Source of the DNA: JAAXPZ01 sp965215705
Lineage (GTDB): Bacteria; Campylobacterota; Campylobacteria; Campylobacterales; Sulfurovaceae
Reading direction: 5' to 3'
Assembly: GCA_965215705.1 (NCBI GenBank)
Contig: CBDCEE010000008.1
Span: forward strand, 1-64,000
DNA: 64,000 nucleotides
The notes beneath the pieces are model-generated. The model ran no database searches and had not been told where the DNA came from. It saw nothing but the letters and a program-made list of their open reading frames with translations. The translations under genes and the position numbers were made by a program. Of the stretch, positions 17,488-26,484 are shown one piece after another. How positions within the stretch are numbered: the first letter of the stretch is position 1; the number at the start of each line of letters is the position of its first letter.

Positions 17488-19528
17488 ATGCCTATTACTA
17501 GGAGAGAGTTTTTATCAGGTATGTCATCCGTGGCAGCCATGATGTTGGTAGGTGTCGATACGATAGAGGCGGATGATAACAGCCAAGCAAACGGTCAAGA
17601 AAATACAGTAGACTTCACACTACATATTGCTGAGACCACAGATGTGCATGGTAACTTCTTCCCTTATAATTTTGCAACGGGGTCGACCAAGAAAACCAAT
17701 TCATTAGCACATGTTTACTCCTTTATCGAGCAGGAGAGAGCACGGGCTGCTGCTTCAAAGGGCAAAGAGTATTTTATACTGGTAGACAATGGGGACAATC
17801 TTCAGGGTGAGCCGATTTTGAATATCTACAATGATGGGCTCAAAAATGCCACCGTAGACAAACATATTGTGCCGGAGATATACAACTTTATGGGATACGA
17901 GGTTGGCGTTGTCGGCAATCACGATGTGGAGTTTGGCAAAAAAGTATATGATCATCTCAATACCAACTTTACTTTTCCACTCTTGGCAGCCAATGCCGTC
18001 AAACAAGGCACGCAGGGCACCACAGACAAAGTCAAACCCGGCAATGGAAAACGCATCCCCTATTTTGAGAAAAAAGAGAGTAACGGCGCCTACATCATCA
18101 AGCGATTCAAAGTAGAAGGAAAACCAGATATCAAAGTAGCGATCTTGGGATTGAGTACACCCGAATCCAAGGTTTTCTTGAAAAACGGTGACGACAACGC
18201 ACATATCTATTTTGAAGATATGGTTGAATCTGCTGCCTACTGGATGCCCAAGATACAAGCAGAGAAGCCAGACTTGGTGGTAGGTATGTTCCACGCCGGG
18301 TTTGACTACAACCTCTCTCCGGGTCAAGATGAGCAGACCTATCGAAACTACAACCCCGTACAGCTGATCGCGGACAAAGTCAAAGGATTTGATGTGATCT
18401 TCTGGGGACACGACCACAAGATCAAAGAGGAGGTCACACACTCCGATGTATTGTTGCTGGGAGGAAATCACTATGCACAGGAGTTGAGCATCGCGGATAT
18501 CGCATTTACCTACGACCCTAAGACCAAGGCCTATCGCAAGAAGCGTAACGGCAAATACCTCCAAGTCCTCAACAGCAAAAGACAGAAAAAGGTAGCAGGT
18601 ACTATGGTAGATGAGATAAGCGGTGGGAAAGGGGGGAAGCCTCATCACGCTTGCAGCAAGCTCCGCTTTCATGTCGAAGTTCCAGCCGACACTGGACAAG
18701 GCTATCAAGATATTTAGAGAGACCAAGATCGGTACCCTGAAAACCCCACTCAATTCCAAAGATGCCGTCTTCGGTGATTCTGCCTTCAATGATCTGGTGC
18801 ATCATCTCGAAAAATACGCTGCCAAAAAAGAGTTTGGTGTAGAGGTAGATATGACGATCGCAGCACCGTTGAAATTCGCCTTTCCTAACGATACCTATGC
18901 ACTGAGTGGTGATCTGGTCTATGCTGATATGTGGAATCTCTATTTCTATGACAACCTGCATGCCGTGATCGAGATGAGCGGTAAAGAGATCAAAGAGTAT
19001 ATGGAATACACTTTCGGAGAGTGGTTCAACGAGATGTCGGATGAGCAGGATGACCTACTCAGACTAAAGTCAGCCGACAACAAAGCACACCCGGAGTACA
19101 AAAAAACCAATATGATCTATTGGAATATGGACACATTTGCCGGGATCGTGTATACGCTTGATGTCTCCAAGAAGAAGGGTGACCGGGTCAAAATCTTAGG
19201 TCTGGATAAAGATTTCGACGGGAAAGCCGATGGAGAGTTTGACCTGAACAAAACGTACAAAATCTCTGTCAACTCCTACCGACATGGTGGTGGTGGCGGA
19301 CACTTCAAAGCCATCGGCATCGAGGGAGCCAACATGAAGGCACGTACACTTCACTACTCGGCAACCGGTTTGAGAGATTATCTGATCTCTTACATCCAAG
19401 AAGAGCACAAAGGCTCGATCGCACCTGAGCCTATCGGACACTGGAAAGTCATACCAGAGGCATGGGTAGCCAATGGACGACGCAAAGATGACGCGCTGAT
19501 CTTCTGGCCAGGGGCGACAGGAAGGTAA
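17488..19528 (+). pseudogene. Metallophosphatase/5'-nucleotidase, frameshifted at a G6 tract
   Basis: A periplasmic enzyme of the UshA/CpdB class, about 680 residues if repaired. It starts with a Tat signal (TRREFLSGMSSVAAMMLVG). The metallophosphatase domain has the ligands ETTDVHGNFF, NGDNLQGEP, VGNHDVEFGK, FHAGFDYN and GHDHKI. The first frame runs to 18717; the C-terminal nucleotidase domain continues in the next frame from about 18623 (ending near 19528, with VNSYRHGGGGGHFKA as substrate-loop motif). The shift is repaired by removing one G from the GGGGGG run at 18631-18636. This may be a sequencing error or a real lesion. It sits 28 bp before the ThDP decarboxylase. Confidence 0.82.
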
Positions 19529-19557
19529 ATAAAGATACTAAAAAAGGAGAATTGGCT

Positions 19558-21219
19558 ATGAAAATAGGAGACTTGATCCTGACCATTGTCAAAGAACTGG
19601 GAGCCAAGCACATGTTTGGTGTACCCGGGGATTACAACTTGAGGTTTTTAGATTATATCGTAGAGGATCCAGAGATCACATGGATAGGCAACTGCAATGA
19701 ACTCAATGCCGCCTATGCAGCAGATGGCTATGCCAGAGAGAAGGGTATGGCGGTACTGGTCACCACCCATGGGGTAGGAGAGCTCAGTGCCGCCAATGGG
19801 ATCGCAGGTGCCTATGCCCACAATGTGCCTATCCTTCATATCGTCGGCTATCCCAACAGCAACCTTCTGGAGAATGATGTGCCGGTACACCACACCTTGG
19901 GCAATTACAAGAAAAATAACTTTCTAGACTCTTTCGCACCTATCTCCGGAGCCACCACCATACTTACAGCCCACAACTATATCACTGAGCTCCAGCGGGT
20001 GGTCTCCCATATGTTGACCTCCAAAAAGCCCTGCTACATCGGTCTGCCTACGGATCTGATCGATATGGAAGTGGATGAGGATATCACCGCTATCTCTTTT
20101 CACCATCACAACAGAGACAGCTACAGGGTTGCAGAACTAGGGGAAACCATCGTCAAACAGTTCAAGGAGGCAAAACGTCCGATCTTTATACTGGGGATCA
20201 ACACCGCACGATTTGGATGGAGAGCGCATGTCACCAGACTACTACAAAAGACCCAGTCCAAATTTGTCACCACCCTCATGGGAAAATCCATCATCAATGA
20301 GACCAATGTCGCAGCACCCAACTATCTGGGTATCTATGCTGCCGACTATAGCACAGAGGGGATCGTAGCACTGGTGCAAAGCTCCGACTGTATCCTCTCT
20401 ATCGGTACGGTTGATACCGACTTGAACTCAGGAGGATTTACAGAAGATGGGATCGACTATAGCCAAGTGATCGCAATCAAACCAGAAAGTATCAAGATCG
20501 GCAAGCATCTTTATGCAGACATTAGTGTAGAGATGCTGCTGGAGTACCTCATTGAGCATATGCAGCCTGACCCGGCACATCAGCTCTCTTTTGAGCGTCC
20601 AGCCCATGCCTGTTTGTCACAGGAGAAGCTTGCAGGAGAGAAGCTCACGCATGAGACATTTTGGCCACTGGTAGCAGAGCATATCGTAGGTGAGGGAGAT
20701 ATCGTGGTGGCAGAGGCAGGCTCCTCACTCTTTGGATTGTTGCACCAGGATCTCCCTGCCGGGATAGACTTTGTCTCTCAGATCCTCTGGGCATCGATCG
20801 GCTATACCCTGCCTGCTGCGGTCGGCTCTGCGATCGCTTCACCGGATCGCAGGGTGCTGCTCTTTATCGGGGATGGCTCTTTCCAGCTGACCGCTCAAGA
20901 GGTCAGTCTCATCGCCAAGTATGATCTCAATGTCACCATCTTCCTCATCAACAATGATGGCTACACCATCGAACGTGCCATCCATGGCCCTACCCAGTCC
21001 TACAACGATATCTATATGTGGAAGTATCTGGATCTGGCAACGTCTCTGGGCATTCAGAAAACGATTACGGTCAAGGATTTTGATACATTTTTCGAGAAGT
21101 TTGACGAGATAGGCACTGCTGAGCCCAAAATGGTAGAGCTCTTTTTTGACAAGATGGACTATCCCCCTCTGCTCAAGCAGATCTCAGACAAGCTGGAGGA
21201 TGCCAATAGACAGGGATAA
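19558..21219 (+). CDS. ThDP-dependent 2-keto acid decarboxylase (IPDC/PDC-like)
   Basis: A 553-residue cytoplasmic enzyme of the pyruvate/indolepyruvate decarboxylase family, releasing CO2 from a 2-keto acid to give an aldehyde. The ThDP-activating Glu is in NCNELNAAYAADGYAR (near 49), the paired histidines typical of decarboxylases in DVPVHHTLGN, and the ThDP/Mg motif in IGDGSFQLTAQEV through LINNDGYTIE. The HH pair separates it from acetolactate synthase. The substrate cannot be fixed. The ATG at 19558 has AAAAAGGAG 8 bp upstream and is preferred to a TTG two codons earlier. Confidence 0.88.
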   Translation: MKIGDLILTIVKELGAKHMFGVPGDYNLRFLDYIVEDPEITWIGNCNELNAAYAADGYAREKGMAVLVTTHGVGELSAANGIAGAYAHNVPILHIVGYPNSNLLENDVPVHHTLGNYKKNNFLDSFAPISGATTILTAHNYITELQRVVSHMLTSKKPCYIGLPTDLIDMEVDEDITAISFHHHNRDSYRVAELGETIVKQFKEAKRPIFILGINTARFGWRAHVTRLLQKTQSKFVTTLMGKSIINETNVAAPNYLGIYAADYSTEGIVALVQSSDCILSIGTVDTDLNSGGFTEDGIDYSQVIAIKPESIKIGKHLYADISVEMLLEYLIEHMQPDPAHQLSFERPAHACLSQEKLAGEKLTHETFWPLVAEHIVGEGDIVVAEAGSSLFGLLHQDLPAGIDFVSQILWASIGYTLPAAVGSAIASPDRRVLLFIGDGSFQLTAQEVSLIAKYDLNVTIFLINNDGYTIERAIHGPTQSYNDIYMWKYLDLATSLGIQKTITVKDFDTFFEKFDEIGTAEPKMVELFFDKMDYPPLLKQISDKLEDANRQG

Positions 21220-21227
21220 GATAAGTC

Positions 21228-21911
21228 TTAGGAGATCCCAAAAGTCTCTTTGTAGGATACTTCCAGGTTCTCTCGGCTTTTATAATCGATCAACTCACCG
21301 AATCGCACCACGATCTCTCTAGGGACTTTATCATTTTTGAGGGTATCCTTGAGGATCTGTCCTGCATTGGTCTCTATATAGACAGGCAGAATGGGTAGGC
21401 GATTTTTCAAAGCAATGATCCGAGAGCCATCTTTGAACTCACCAAGTGGGGCTTCAGTCTTGTTACGTGTACCCTCAGGGAAGATGAAGATCGAACTCCC
21501 CTCTGCTACCCCTCGCTTGATGTCCTTGAAAAATCCTCCCATCTGACTCTTTTCACGGTCGAGCAGTACTGAGCCACCATTGCGGACAAAGAGACCAAAA
21601 AAAAGTGAGTTATAGAGCTCTTTTTTAGAGACCCACAGTCCAAATATCTCTCTATCCAGCAGTGCCATCTCTATAATAGGCGGATCGATGATACTGCGGT
21701 GGTTACTGATGAGGAGATACTGCCCATTGTCAGGAAGCATTTCCGGGTTTGCCACAGTCACGGTGATGTTGAGGGCAGTAAGTTGGGCTTTGGCGTAGGT
21801 ACGTCTAAGTCGAAGTTTCTCTTGGGGATCGGCTGTACGCCTGAGTCTCCACCCATAGGTATTGGTCAAATAGAGACCATAAAATAGATGTTTGATAGCG
21901 GTGAGTGTCAC
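21228..21911 (-). CDS. plsC: 1-acyl-sn-glycerol-3-phosphate acyltransferase
   Basis: A 227-residue membrane-associated acyltransferase that makes phosphatidic acid from lysophosphatidic acid. The catalytic HX4D box is NHRSIIDPP (near residues 69-77) and the phosphate-binding box is FPEGTRNKTEAP. Length fits PlsC. It is convergent with the decarboxylase and divergent from radA. Confidence 0.88.
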   Translation of the reverse strand: MTLTAIKHLFYGLYLTNTYGWRLRRTADPQEKLRLRRTYAKAQLTALNITVTVANPEMLPDNGQYLLISNHRSIIDPPIIEMALLDREIFGLWVSKKELYNSLFFGLFVRNGGSVLLDREKSQMGGFFKDIKRGVAEGSSIFIFPEGTRNKTEAPLGEFKDGSRIIALKNRLPILPVYIETNAGQILKDTLKNDKVPREIVVRFGELIDYKSRENLEVSYKETFGIS

Positions 21912-21935
21912 GATGCTTCCTTCTCATAAAACGAT

Positions 21936-21941
21936 ATTATA
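21936..21941 (-). promoter_or_regulatory. -10 box of plsC
   Basis: The minus strand reads GGCTATAATATC, ending about 25 bp before the plsC ATG, with TTGTCAAAATCTC upstream as a candidate -35 region. Confidence 0.5.
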
Positions 21942-21958
21942 GCCAAAGAGATTTTGAC

Positions 21959-21999
21959 AAATAGTAAAAATATGACAATATGACATATTTTTACTATTT
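21959..21999. promoter_or_regulatory. 16-bp perfect inverted repeat between plsC and radA
   Basis: AAATAGTAAAAATATG, 9-bp spacer, CATATTTTTACTATTT. The spacer and arms also contain the tandem ATATGACA ATATGACA. It lies between two divergent promoters, just upstream of the radA -10 candidate TACAAT at 22015-22020, which suits an operator for a dimeric regulator. A cruciform or terminator-like element is the alternative, but neither gene ends here. Confidence 0.5.
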
Positions 22000-22047
22000 T
22001 CTTCAAAACTTTACTACAATAGCAACAAGAATAACAAAGGAAAAGCA

Positions 22048-23403
22048 ATGGCAAAGAAAAAAACCCTCTTTGAGTGTCAGGCATGCGGGTTTCAGACTCC
22101 CAGATGGATGGGAAAATGCCCCTCATGTAATGAATGGGAGAGCCTCATAGAACTCAATGCAGAACAGATCAAGTTTCTCAAAGAGACAAGCTCTGTAGCC
22201 AGCAGTGCCACACAGAGCAAAGCCAAGCCGATTACTCAGATCAATGAGGACAACATCATCCGGTTTGGCTCAGGGAGCAAGGAGCTGGATCTGGTACTGG
22301 GCGGGGGTATTGTCCCAGGATCACTGACACTGATCGGTGGCAGTCCCGGGATCGGTAAATCCACTCTCCTCCTCAAGATCGCAGGTAACCTTGCCCAGAC
22401 TGACAAGACCGTGCTCTATGTCTCAGGTGAGGAGTCCGCAGGACAGATCAAACTCCGTGCTAACCGACTGGATGCCAACCATGAGAAACTTTACCTTCTC
22501 CCGGAGATCAGCCTCAGTATAGTACTCTCAGAGATCAGTAGCAAACACTATGACTTCATCGTTATTGACTCTATCCAGACCCTCTACTCTGATGAGACCC
22601 CCTCTGCCCCAGGATCGGTCACACAGGTACGTACGATCACCTTTGAGCTGATGCGTATCGCCAAGAGCCTACATATCCCCATCTTTATCATCGGACATAT
22701 CACCAAGGATGGCTCCATCGCAGGGCCCAGGGTACTGGAGCACATGGTCGATACCGTACTCTATTTTGAAGGCGATACCAACTCAGAGCTACGACTGTTA
22801 CGGGGATTTAAGAACCGCTTTGGCTCTACCAATGAAGTAGGGATCTTCGAGATGAACGCCCAGGGACTCAACGATGCCAAAAGCATGGCAGGCAGATTCT
22901 TTGACAAAGAGAAGCTTCAGTCTGGCTCTGCACTCACAGTCATCATGGAGGGAAGCCGACCCATCATTATCGAAGTACAGGCACTGGTCTCAGAATCCTA
23001 TGGCCATGCCAAACGCAGCTCCACAGGCTTCGACAACAACCGCCTCAACATGCTACTGGCACTATTGGAGAAAAAGCTTGACCTCCCTCTGGGTACCCAT
23101 GATGTCTATATCAATATCTCCGGTGGTATCAAGATCAATGAACCTTCTGCCGATCTGGCCGTCATTGCAGCTATTCTAAGTAGTTACAGAGACAGAGAAC
23201 TGAGTGCAGAGACACTCTTTTTAGGAGAGGTCAGCCTCACAGGAGAGGTACGTGAAGTCTCTGGACTCACCCAACGTCTCAAGGAGATGGAGACCCAAGG
23301 GTTCAAAAAAGCCATCGTTCCCGCAAAACCCATAGAGAGCAGTACTATCAAATGTTTTGTCGCAGATGAAGTCTCCAAAGTTGTAGAGTGGATATTTATC
23401 TAG
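22048..23403 (+). CDS. radA: DNA repair protein RadA
   Basis: A 451-residue RecA-like ATPase that processes recombination branches. Parts in order: C4 zinc finger (CQACG ... CPSC, residues 10-28), Walker A GGSPGIGKST (near 92-101), the RadA-specific LKNRFG-type motif (GFKNRFGSTNEVG), and a C-terminal Lon-like domain (GTHDVYINISGGIKI). Length matches the family. A GGAAAAGCA site precedes the ATG. Confidence 0.96.
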   Translation: MAKKKTLFECQACGFQTPRWMGKCPSCNEWESLIELNAEQIKFLKETSSVASSATQSKAKPITQINEDNIIRFGSGSKELDLVLGGGIVPGSLTLIGGSPGIGKSTLLLKIAGNLAQTDKTVLYVSGEESAGQIKLRANRLDANHEKLYLLPEISLSIVLSEISSKHYDFIVIDSIQTLYSDETPSAPGSVTQVRTITFELMRIAKSLHIPIFIIGHITKDGSIAGPRVLEHMVDTVLYFEGDTNSELRLLRGFKNRFGSTNEVGIFEMNAQGLNDAKSMAGRFFDKEKLQSGSALTVIMEGSRPIIIEVQALVSESYGHAKRSSTGFDNNRLNMLLALLEKKLDLPLGTHDVYINISGGIKINEPSADLAVIAAILSSYRDRELSAETLFLGEVSLTGEVREVSGLTQRLKEMETQGFKKAIVPAKPIESSTIKCFVADEVSKVVEWIFI

Positions 23404-23422
23404 TTTCTGCTAGAATCACTCT

Positions 23423-23788
23423 ATGAAAATCGGAACAGATATTATACAGATCACACGTATAGAGCATGCACTGGAAAAGTATGGGGATGCTTTTAAAAAA
23501 CGCTTCCTCAACCCCGAAGAGATGAGACTGGCACAAAGGGTTGAATCATTGGCAGGATTTTGGGCTGCAAAGGAAGCGATTTCTAAAGCATTAGGATGTG
23601 GTATAGGCTCTAGACTTGGCTTCCATGACATCCATATCTATAAAGATCCCCGAGGTGCGCCCCATTTTGAACTCACTGCACATGGACAAGCGATACACCC
23701 CATTAAAAGTGCTTCTCTCTCTATCAGCCATGATGGTGGTTTTGCCATTGCTGTCGTAGCGATTACCATGCTCGCTGGAAAAGATTAA
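23423..23788 (+). CDS. acpS: Holo-[acyl-carrier-protein] synthase
   Basis: A 121-residue phosphopantetheinyl transferase that activates the acyl carrier protein. The Mg-binding MKIGTDIIQITRIE at the N-terminus and FWAAKEAISKALG near residue 50 are the two family signatures, and SISHDGGFAIAVV closes the fold. It follows radA by 20 bp and is probably in the same transcript. Confidence 0.94.
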   Translation: MKIGTDIIQITRIEHALEKYGDAFKKRFLNPEEMRLAQRVESLAGFWAAKEAISKALGCGIGSRLGFHDIHIYKDPRGAPHFELTAHGQAIHPIKSASLSISHDGGFAIAVVAITMLAGKD

Positions 23789-23836
23789 GCAAGAGTCAGT
23801 AAAATACCCTAGATGAAGCCGTTGAGAAGGACAAAA

Positions 23837-24298
23837 ATGAAATACCTTGTATATGGAGTATTGGTACTCCTATTGATGAGTGGTTGTGTACGTCGCGTCA
23901 GACATATCCCTATGGAACCTGTTGTAGATCACAATACAACAGAACCGGCATTCGCACCTAAAAGAGGGAGCCTCTATGACACCAGCCGAGCAGAAGCAAA
24001 ATACAAACTAAAGCCCGAACCCTACAGTGTCAGCTCCAAGGAAAAAGATCCAGAGCTTCTGGGACCACAAAGAACCATTGAACCGGTCAAAAAAGCAGAA
24101 GAAGCAAAAGTAGCAACAACAGCACCGGTAAGTACCCCTACTCCTACACCTGTAAAAAGTGTCAGCAGCACGATGACCAAAGATGCCTGCATCTCTATGA
24201 TCGGTCAGACAAAATTTGACAGGTACAGCAAACGCTTTGGTGGAGAGAGTGGTGCGATCAAACGCTGTGCTATCCTCAAGAAATTGAAAAGAGGGTAA
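23837..24298 (+). CDS. Small lipoprotein of unknown function
   Basis: A 153-residue predicted lipoprotein from the ATG at 23837: MKYLVYGVLVLLLMSGC with lipobox LMSGC. An AGAAGG site lies 6 bp before it; an in-frame ATG at 23813 would add eight charged residues ahead of the signal. After the Cys come a low-complexity Lys/Pro/Thr linker and a short C-terminal domain (DACISMIGQTKFDRYSKRF, then GAIKRCAILKKLKRG) with two cysteines. I do not recognise the domain. It is downstream of acpS. Confidence 0.7.
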   Translation: MKYLVYGVLVLLLMSGCVRRVRHIPMEPVVDHNTTEPAFAPKRGSLYDTSRAEAKYKLKPEPYSVSSKEKDPELLGPQRTIEPVKKAEEAKVATTAPVSTPTPTPVKSVSSTMTKDACISMIGQTKFDRYSKRFGGESGAIKRCAILKKLKRG

Positions 24299-24301
24299 AC
24301 C

Positions 24302-25288
24302 CTACTTTCTCACGTGCAGCATCTTAAAACGATCTCCCATGATCGTGGGGGAAATCAGTGTTTTGATCCTATCTGCCTCTCTTAGATAGTTTATCTCTGT
24401 GGTACTTTTCGCATACTTCTCCAAGATATCGATCACACCGAACCGTACCAGTGCTCTGGCTTGTGTCTCATACGCCACGGTCTCAAACCCTTCACTCTCA
24501 AAAGCATCCATTACCTGTGCAAAGTTGACATCAAACGTAATATCTGCTTTTTGGTATGCCTCTTCCAGTATCAATGTTTCATCAAACAATGGAAGCGTCT
24601 CATGCTCCCTGTAGATACGAATAGAAAAATCATTGCGGACATACTTCTCGCCATAATCAAAGGTGACAAAATCAAGATGATCAATACCCTCTAACATCGC
24701 TTGGGCAAATGCTTCATACCCTACAGCGATCTCTCCTGTTCTGAGTCGATGCTTCTGGGTAAATGCCAATAGCGGCTGCGGTGCATCCTGCCAGAGGATC
24801 TCATGCGCTAGCACAGAGGCGATCTTCTCATCCTTATAGAGTTCACAGGGGAAAGCATCCAGTATCTCATTGGCTACGATAAAGGCATAGCCAGCCTCCA
24901 CCTCTGCGATATCACTGAAAAATGTTACTTCGACTGCAGTACCAAAACGCTTATGCAGATAGGCTTTTTGTGCCTCCTGTACTTCCGGATGTCGCTCTAC
25001 GATACCAAAATGCAGTGTCTCTATCAGTGTCTCATCACAGCTGTAAAGCCACTGGATCATATCACTGATCATATAGCCCTGATGTGCACCGATCTCTATC
25101 AGCCATCCGTTTCTGTCGGCTTTGCCTTTTTGTATCAGATCTAAAAAGTGATTGGCGATACTGGCACCAAAAAAAGCAGACGTACTGACCGCCGTATAAA
25201 AATCTCCACCTTTACCTATCGCTTTGAAGTGCTTATAGTACCCCTCTTTACCATAGAGCCAGAGTTTCATATACTCCGAGAAGTTCAA
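24302..25288 (-). CDS. MidA/NDUFAF7-type SAM-dependent methyltransferase
   Basis: A 328-residue protein of the DUF185 family, whose mitochondrial member methylates an arginine of complex I subunit NDUFS2. Family marks are GGDFYTAVSTSAFFGASIA near the N-terminus, the SAM loop WLIEIGAHQGYMISD and VANEILDAFPCELY. A role in respiratory complex assembly is possible by homology but not shown here. Its start overlaps the TolC gene stop by 4 bp, so argD, TolC and this gene form one minus-strand unit. Confidence 0.85.
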   Translation of the reverse strand: MNFSEYMKLWLYGKEGYYKHFKAIGKGGDFYTAVSTSAFFGASIANHFLDLIQKGKADRNGWLIEIGAHQGYMISDMIQWLYSCDETLIETLHFGIVERHPEVQEAQKAYLHKRFGTAVEVTFFSDIAEVEAGYAFIVANEILDAFPCELYKDEKIASVLAHEILWQDAPQPLLAFTQKHRLRTGEIAVGYEAFAQAMLEGIDHLDFVTFDYGEKYVRNDFSIRIYREHETLPLFDETLILEEAYQKADITFDVNFAQVMDAFESEGFETVAYETQARALVRFGVIDILEKYAKSTTEINYLREADRIKTLISPTIMGDRFKMLHVRK

Positions 25289-26484
25289 TGGCTCACCTTG
25301 ATATAGAGACTCAGCAACTGTTGCTGCTTCTCTATCGCATAGATCTTTCGATCCAGCTTTTTGATCTTGAGTGAGTTTAGCATGGTCTGGCTGTCCTGAT
25401 CGGTTTTTTCACCTGCTTTGACCAAATCTTTGGTTCGCGTATACAGTCTTCTATAAAGTGCCTCATCTTTTTTTGCCAGTGCGATCTTTCGGTTGAGAAT
25501 ATGCATACTTTTTCTTACGATATCATACTCCAGCCCTATGGTTCTACGGCTATCCTGAAGCTCTGTCATCGATTGCATATAACTGACCCGACTCGACTCG
25601 ATATCTGTAGCACTATTGATATTGAGTGGCATGGATATTTTGAATCCATAGGTACTGTAATCATCATCCATTCCCGGTGCATGTCTATTGGTATTGGTAT
25701 AGCGTGCATTGACCGAGACGGTAGGAAGGTACTTAGCCCAAGTCATCTTGCTGTTATACTCTTTCTCTAGTGTTCTGAGTCGTTTCGCTGCCAGATCCAT
25801 ATTGCCGTTTTTGTAGTGCTTGAGGGAGATCATTCTTAAACGTGGTATTCTTAGTTTATCCGGATTCTTTCTACTCAGAAGTCTAAACCCATTCCTTAGT
25901 TTTGCCAGATTAAGCTCGATATCCAGCATCTGTGCTTCATCCAGATTGTGCTTGAGGATCGCCTGATCCAGGAAACTGCTATCGAGTATCCCGGCATTAT
26001 AGCTCTCCTGCTTCCTTCGGATATCGATGACATCATTCCTTGCCATGAGTTTCAGCTTTTGGTGCTGTAGTTTCAGCTTTTTGATACTGTAGAGGATATC
26101 GATCGCCTTACCGATAAGTTCTCGCTTTTTGATCGCGATCTCCTGTGCATTGACGCCCCTCAGCGCACCAGAGTACTTGATCGCATAATAGATCCCACCG
26201 GATCTAAAGATAGGCTGGTCTATCCCAATACTGAACGCCGAGCTGGACTGTGTGCCGCTCAATGGCTGGTTTGTCCAGTTCTCTTGATACGAGATCATGA
26301 TCGGAGAGATCCAGCTGTCATGGAGTTTATCCATCTCCAACTGATTCTTGATCTCCTGATAATCAAAGATGAGATTTTTCTCTTGGGTCAAATAGTTCTC
26401 AAGGTCACTTTGTGCAGTCAGATGGCTGATACCGATCAGACTACAGAGTAGAAATAGCTTTTTCAAAACGTTTAAATCCTTCAT
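25285..26484 (-). CDS. TolC-family outer membrane protein
   Basis: A 399-residue exported protein with signal peptide (LKKLFLLCSLIGISHLTAQ) and long amphipathic helices with paired repeats, as in OEP/TolC channels (LKLQHQKLKLMARNDVIDIR, DSSFLDQAILKHNLDEAQML; YLPTVSVNARYTN marks a beta segment). The ATG at 26484 has a strong GAGGAAATCA site and lies within the 3' end of argD, overlapping it by 44 bp. No inner-membrane pump or adaptor is adjacent; an HlyD-type adaptor lies 12 kb away. Confidence 0.85.
   Translation of the reverse strand: MKDLNVLKKLFLLCSLIGISHLTAQSDLENYLTQEKNLIFDYQEIKNQLEMDKLHDSWISPIMISYQENWTNQPLSGTQSSSAFSIGIDQPIFRSGGIYYAIKYSGALRGVNAQEIAIKKRELIGKAIDILYSIKKLKLQHQKLKLMARNDVIDIRRKQESYNAGILDSSFLDQAILKHNLDEAQMLDIELNLAKLRNGFRLLSRKNPDKLRIPRLRMISLKHYKNGNMDLAAKRLRTLEKEYNSKMTWAKYLPTVSVNARYTNTNRHAPGMDDDYSTYGFKISMPLNINSATDIESSRVSYMQSMTELQDSRRTIGLEYDIVRKSMHILNRKIALAKKDEALYRRLYTRTKDLVKAGEKTDQDSQTMLNSLKIKKLDRKIYAIEKQQQLLSLYIKVSH

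Noticed and set aside
18623..18717. Programmed frameshift or phase variation in the metallophosphatase
   Set aside because: The tract is only six G, no slippery heptamer or downstream structure was recognised, and an indel error is simpler. Kept as a finding with the doubt stated.
17488..19528. SoxB (thiosulfohydrolase) identity for the Tat-exported metallophosphatase
   Set aside because: The C-terminal substrate domain has the nucleotidase loop NSYRHGGGGGHF and no SoxAXYZ genes are nearby, so a nucleotidase/phosphodiesterase is the better fit.
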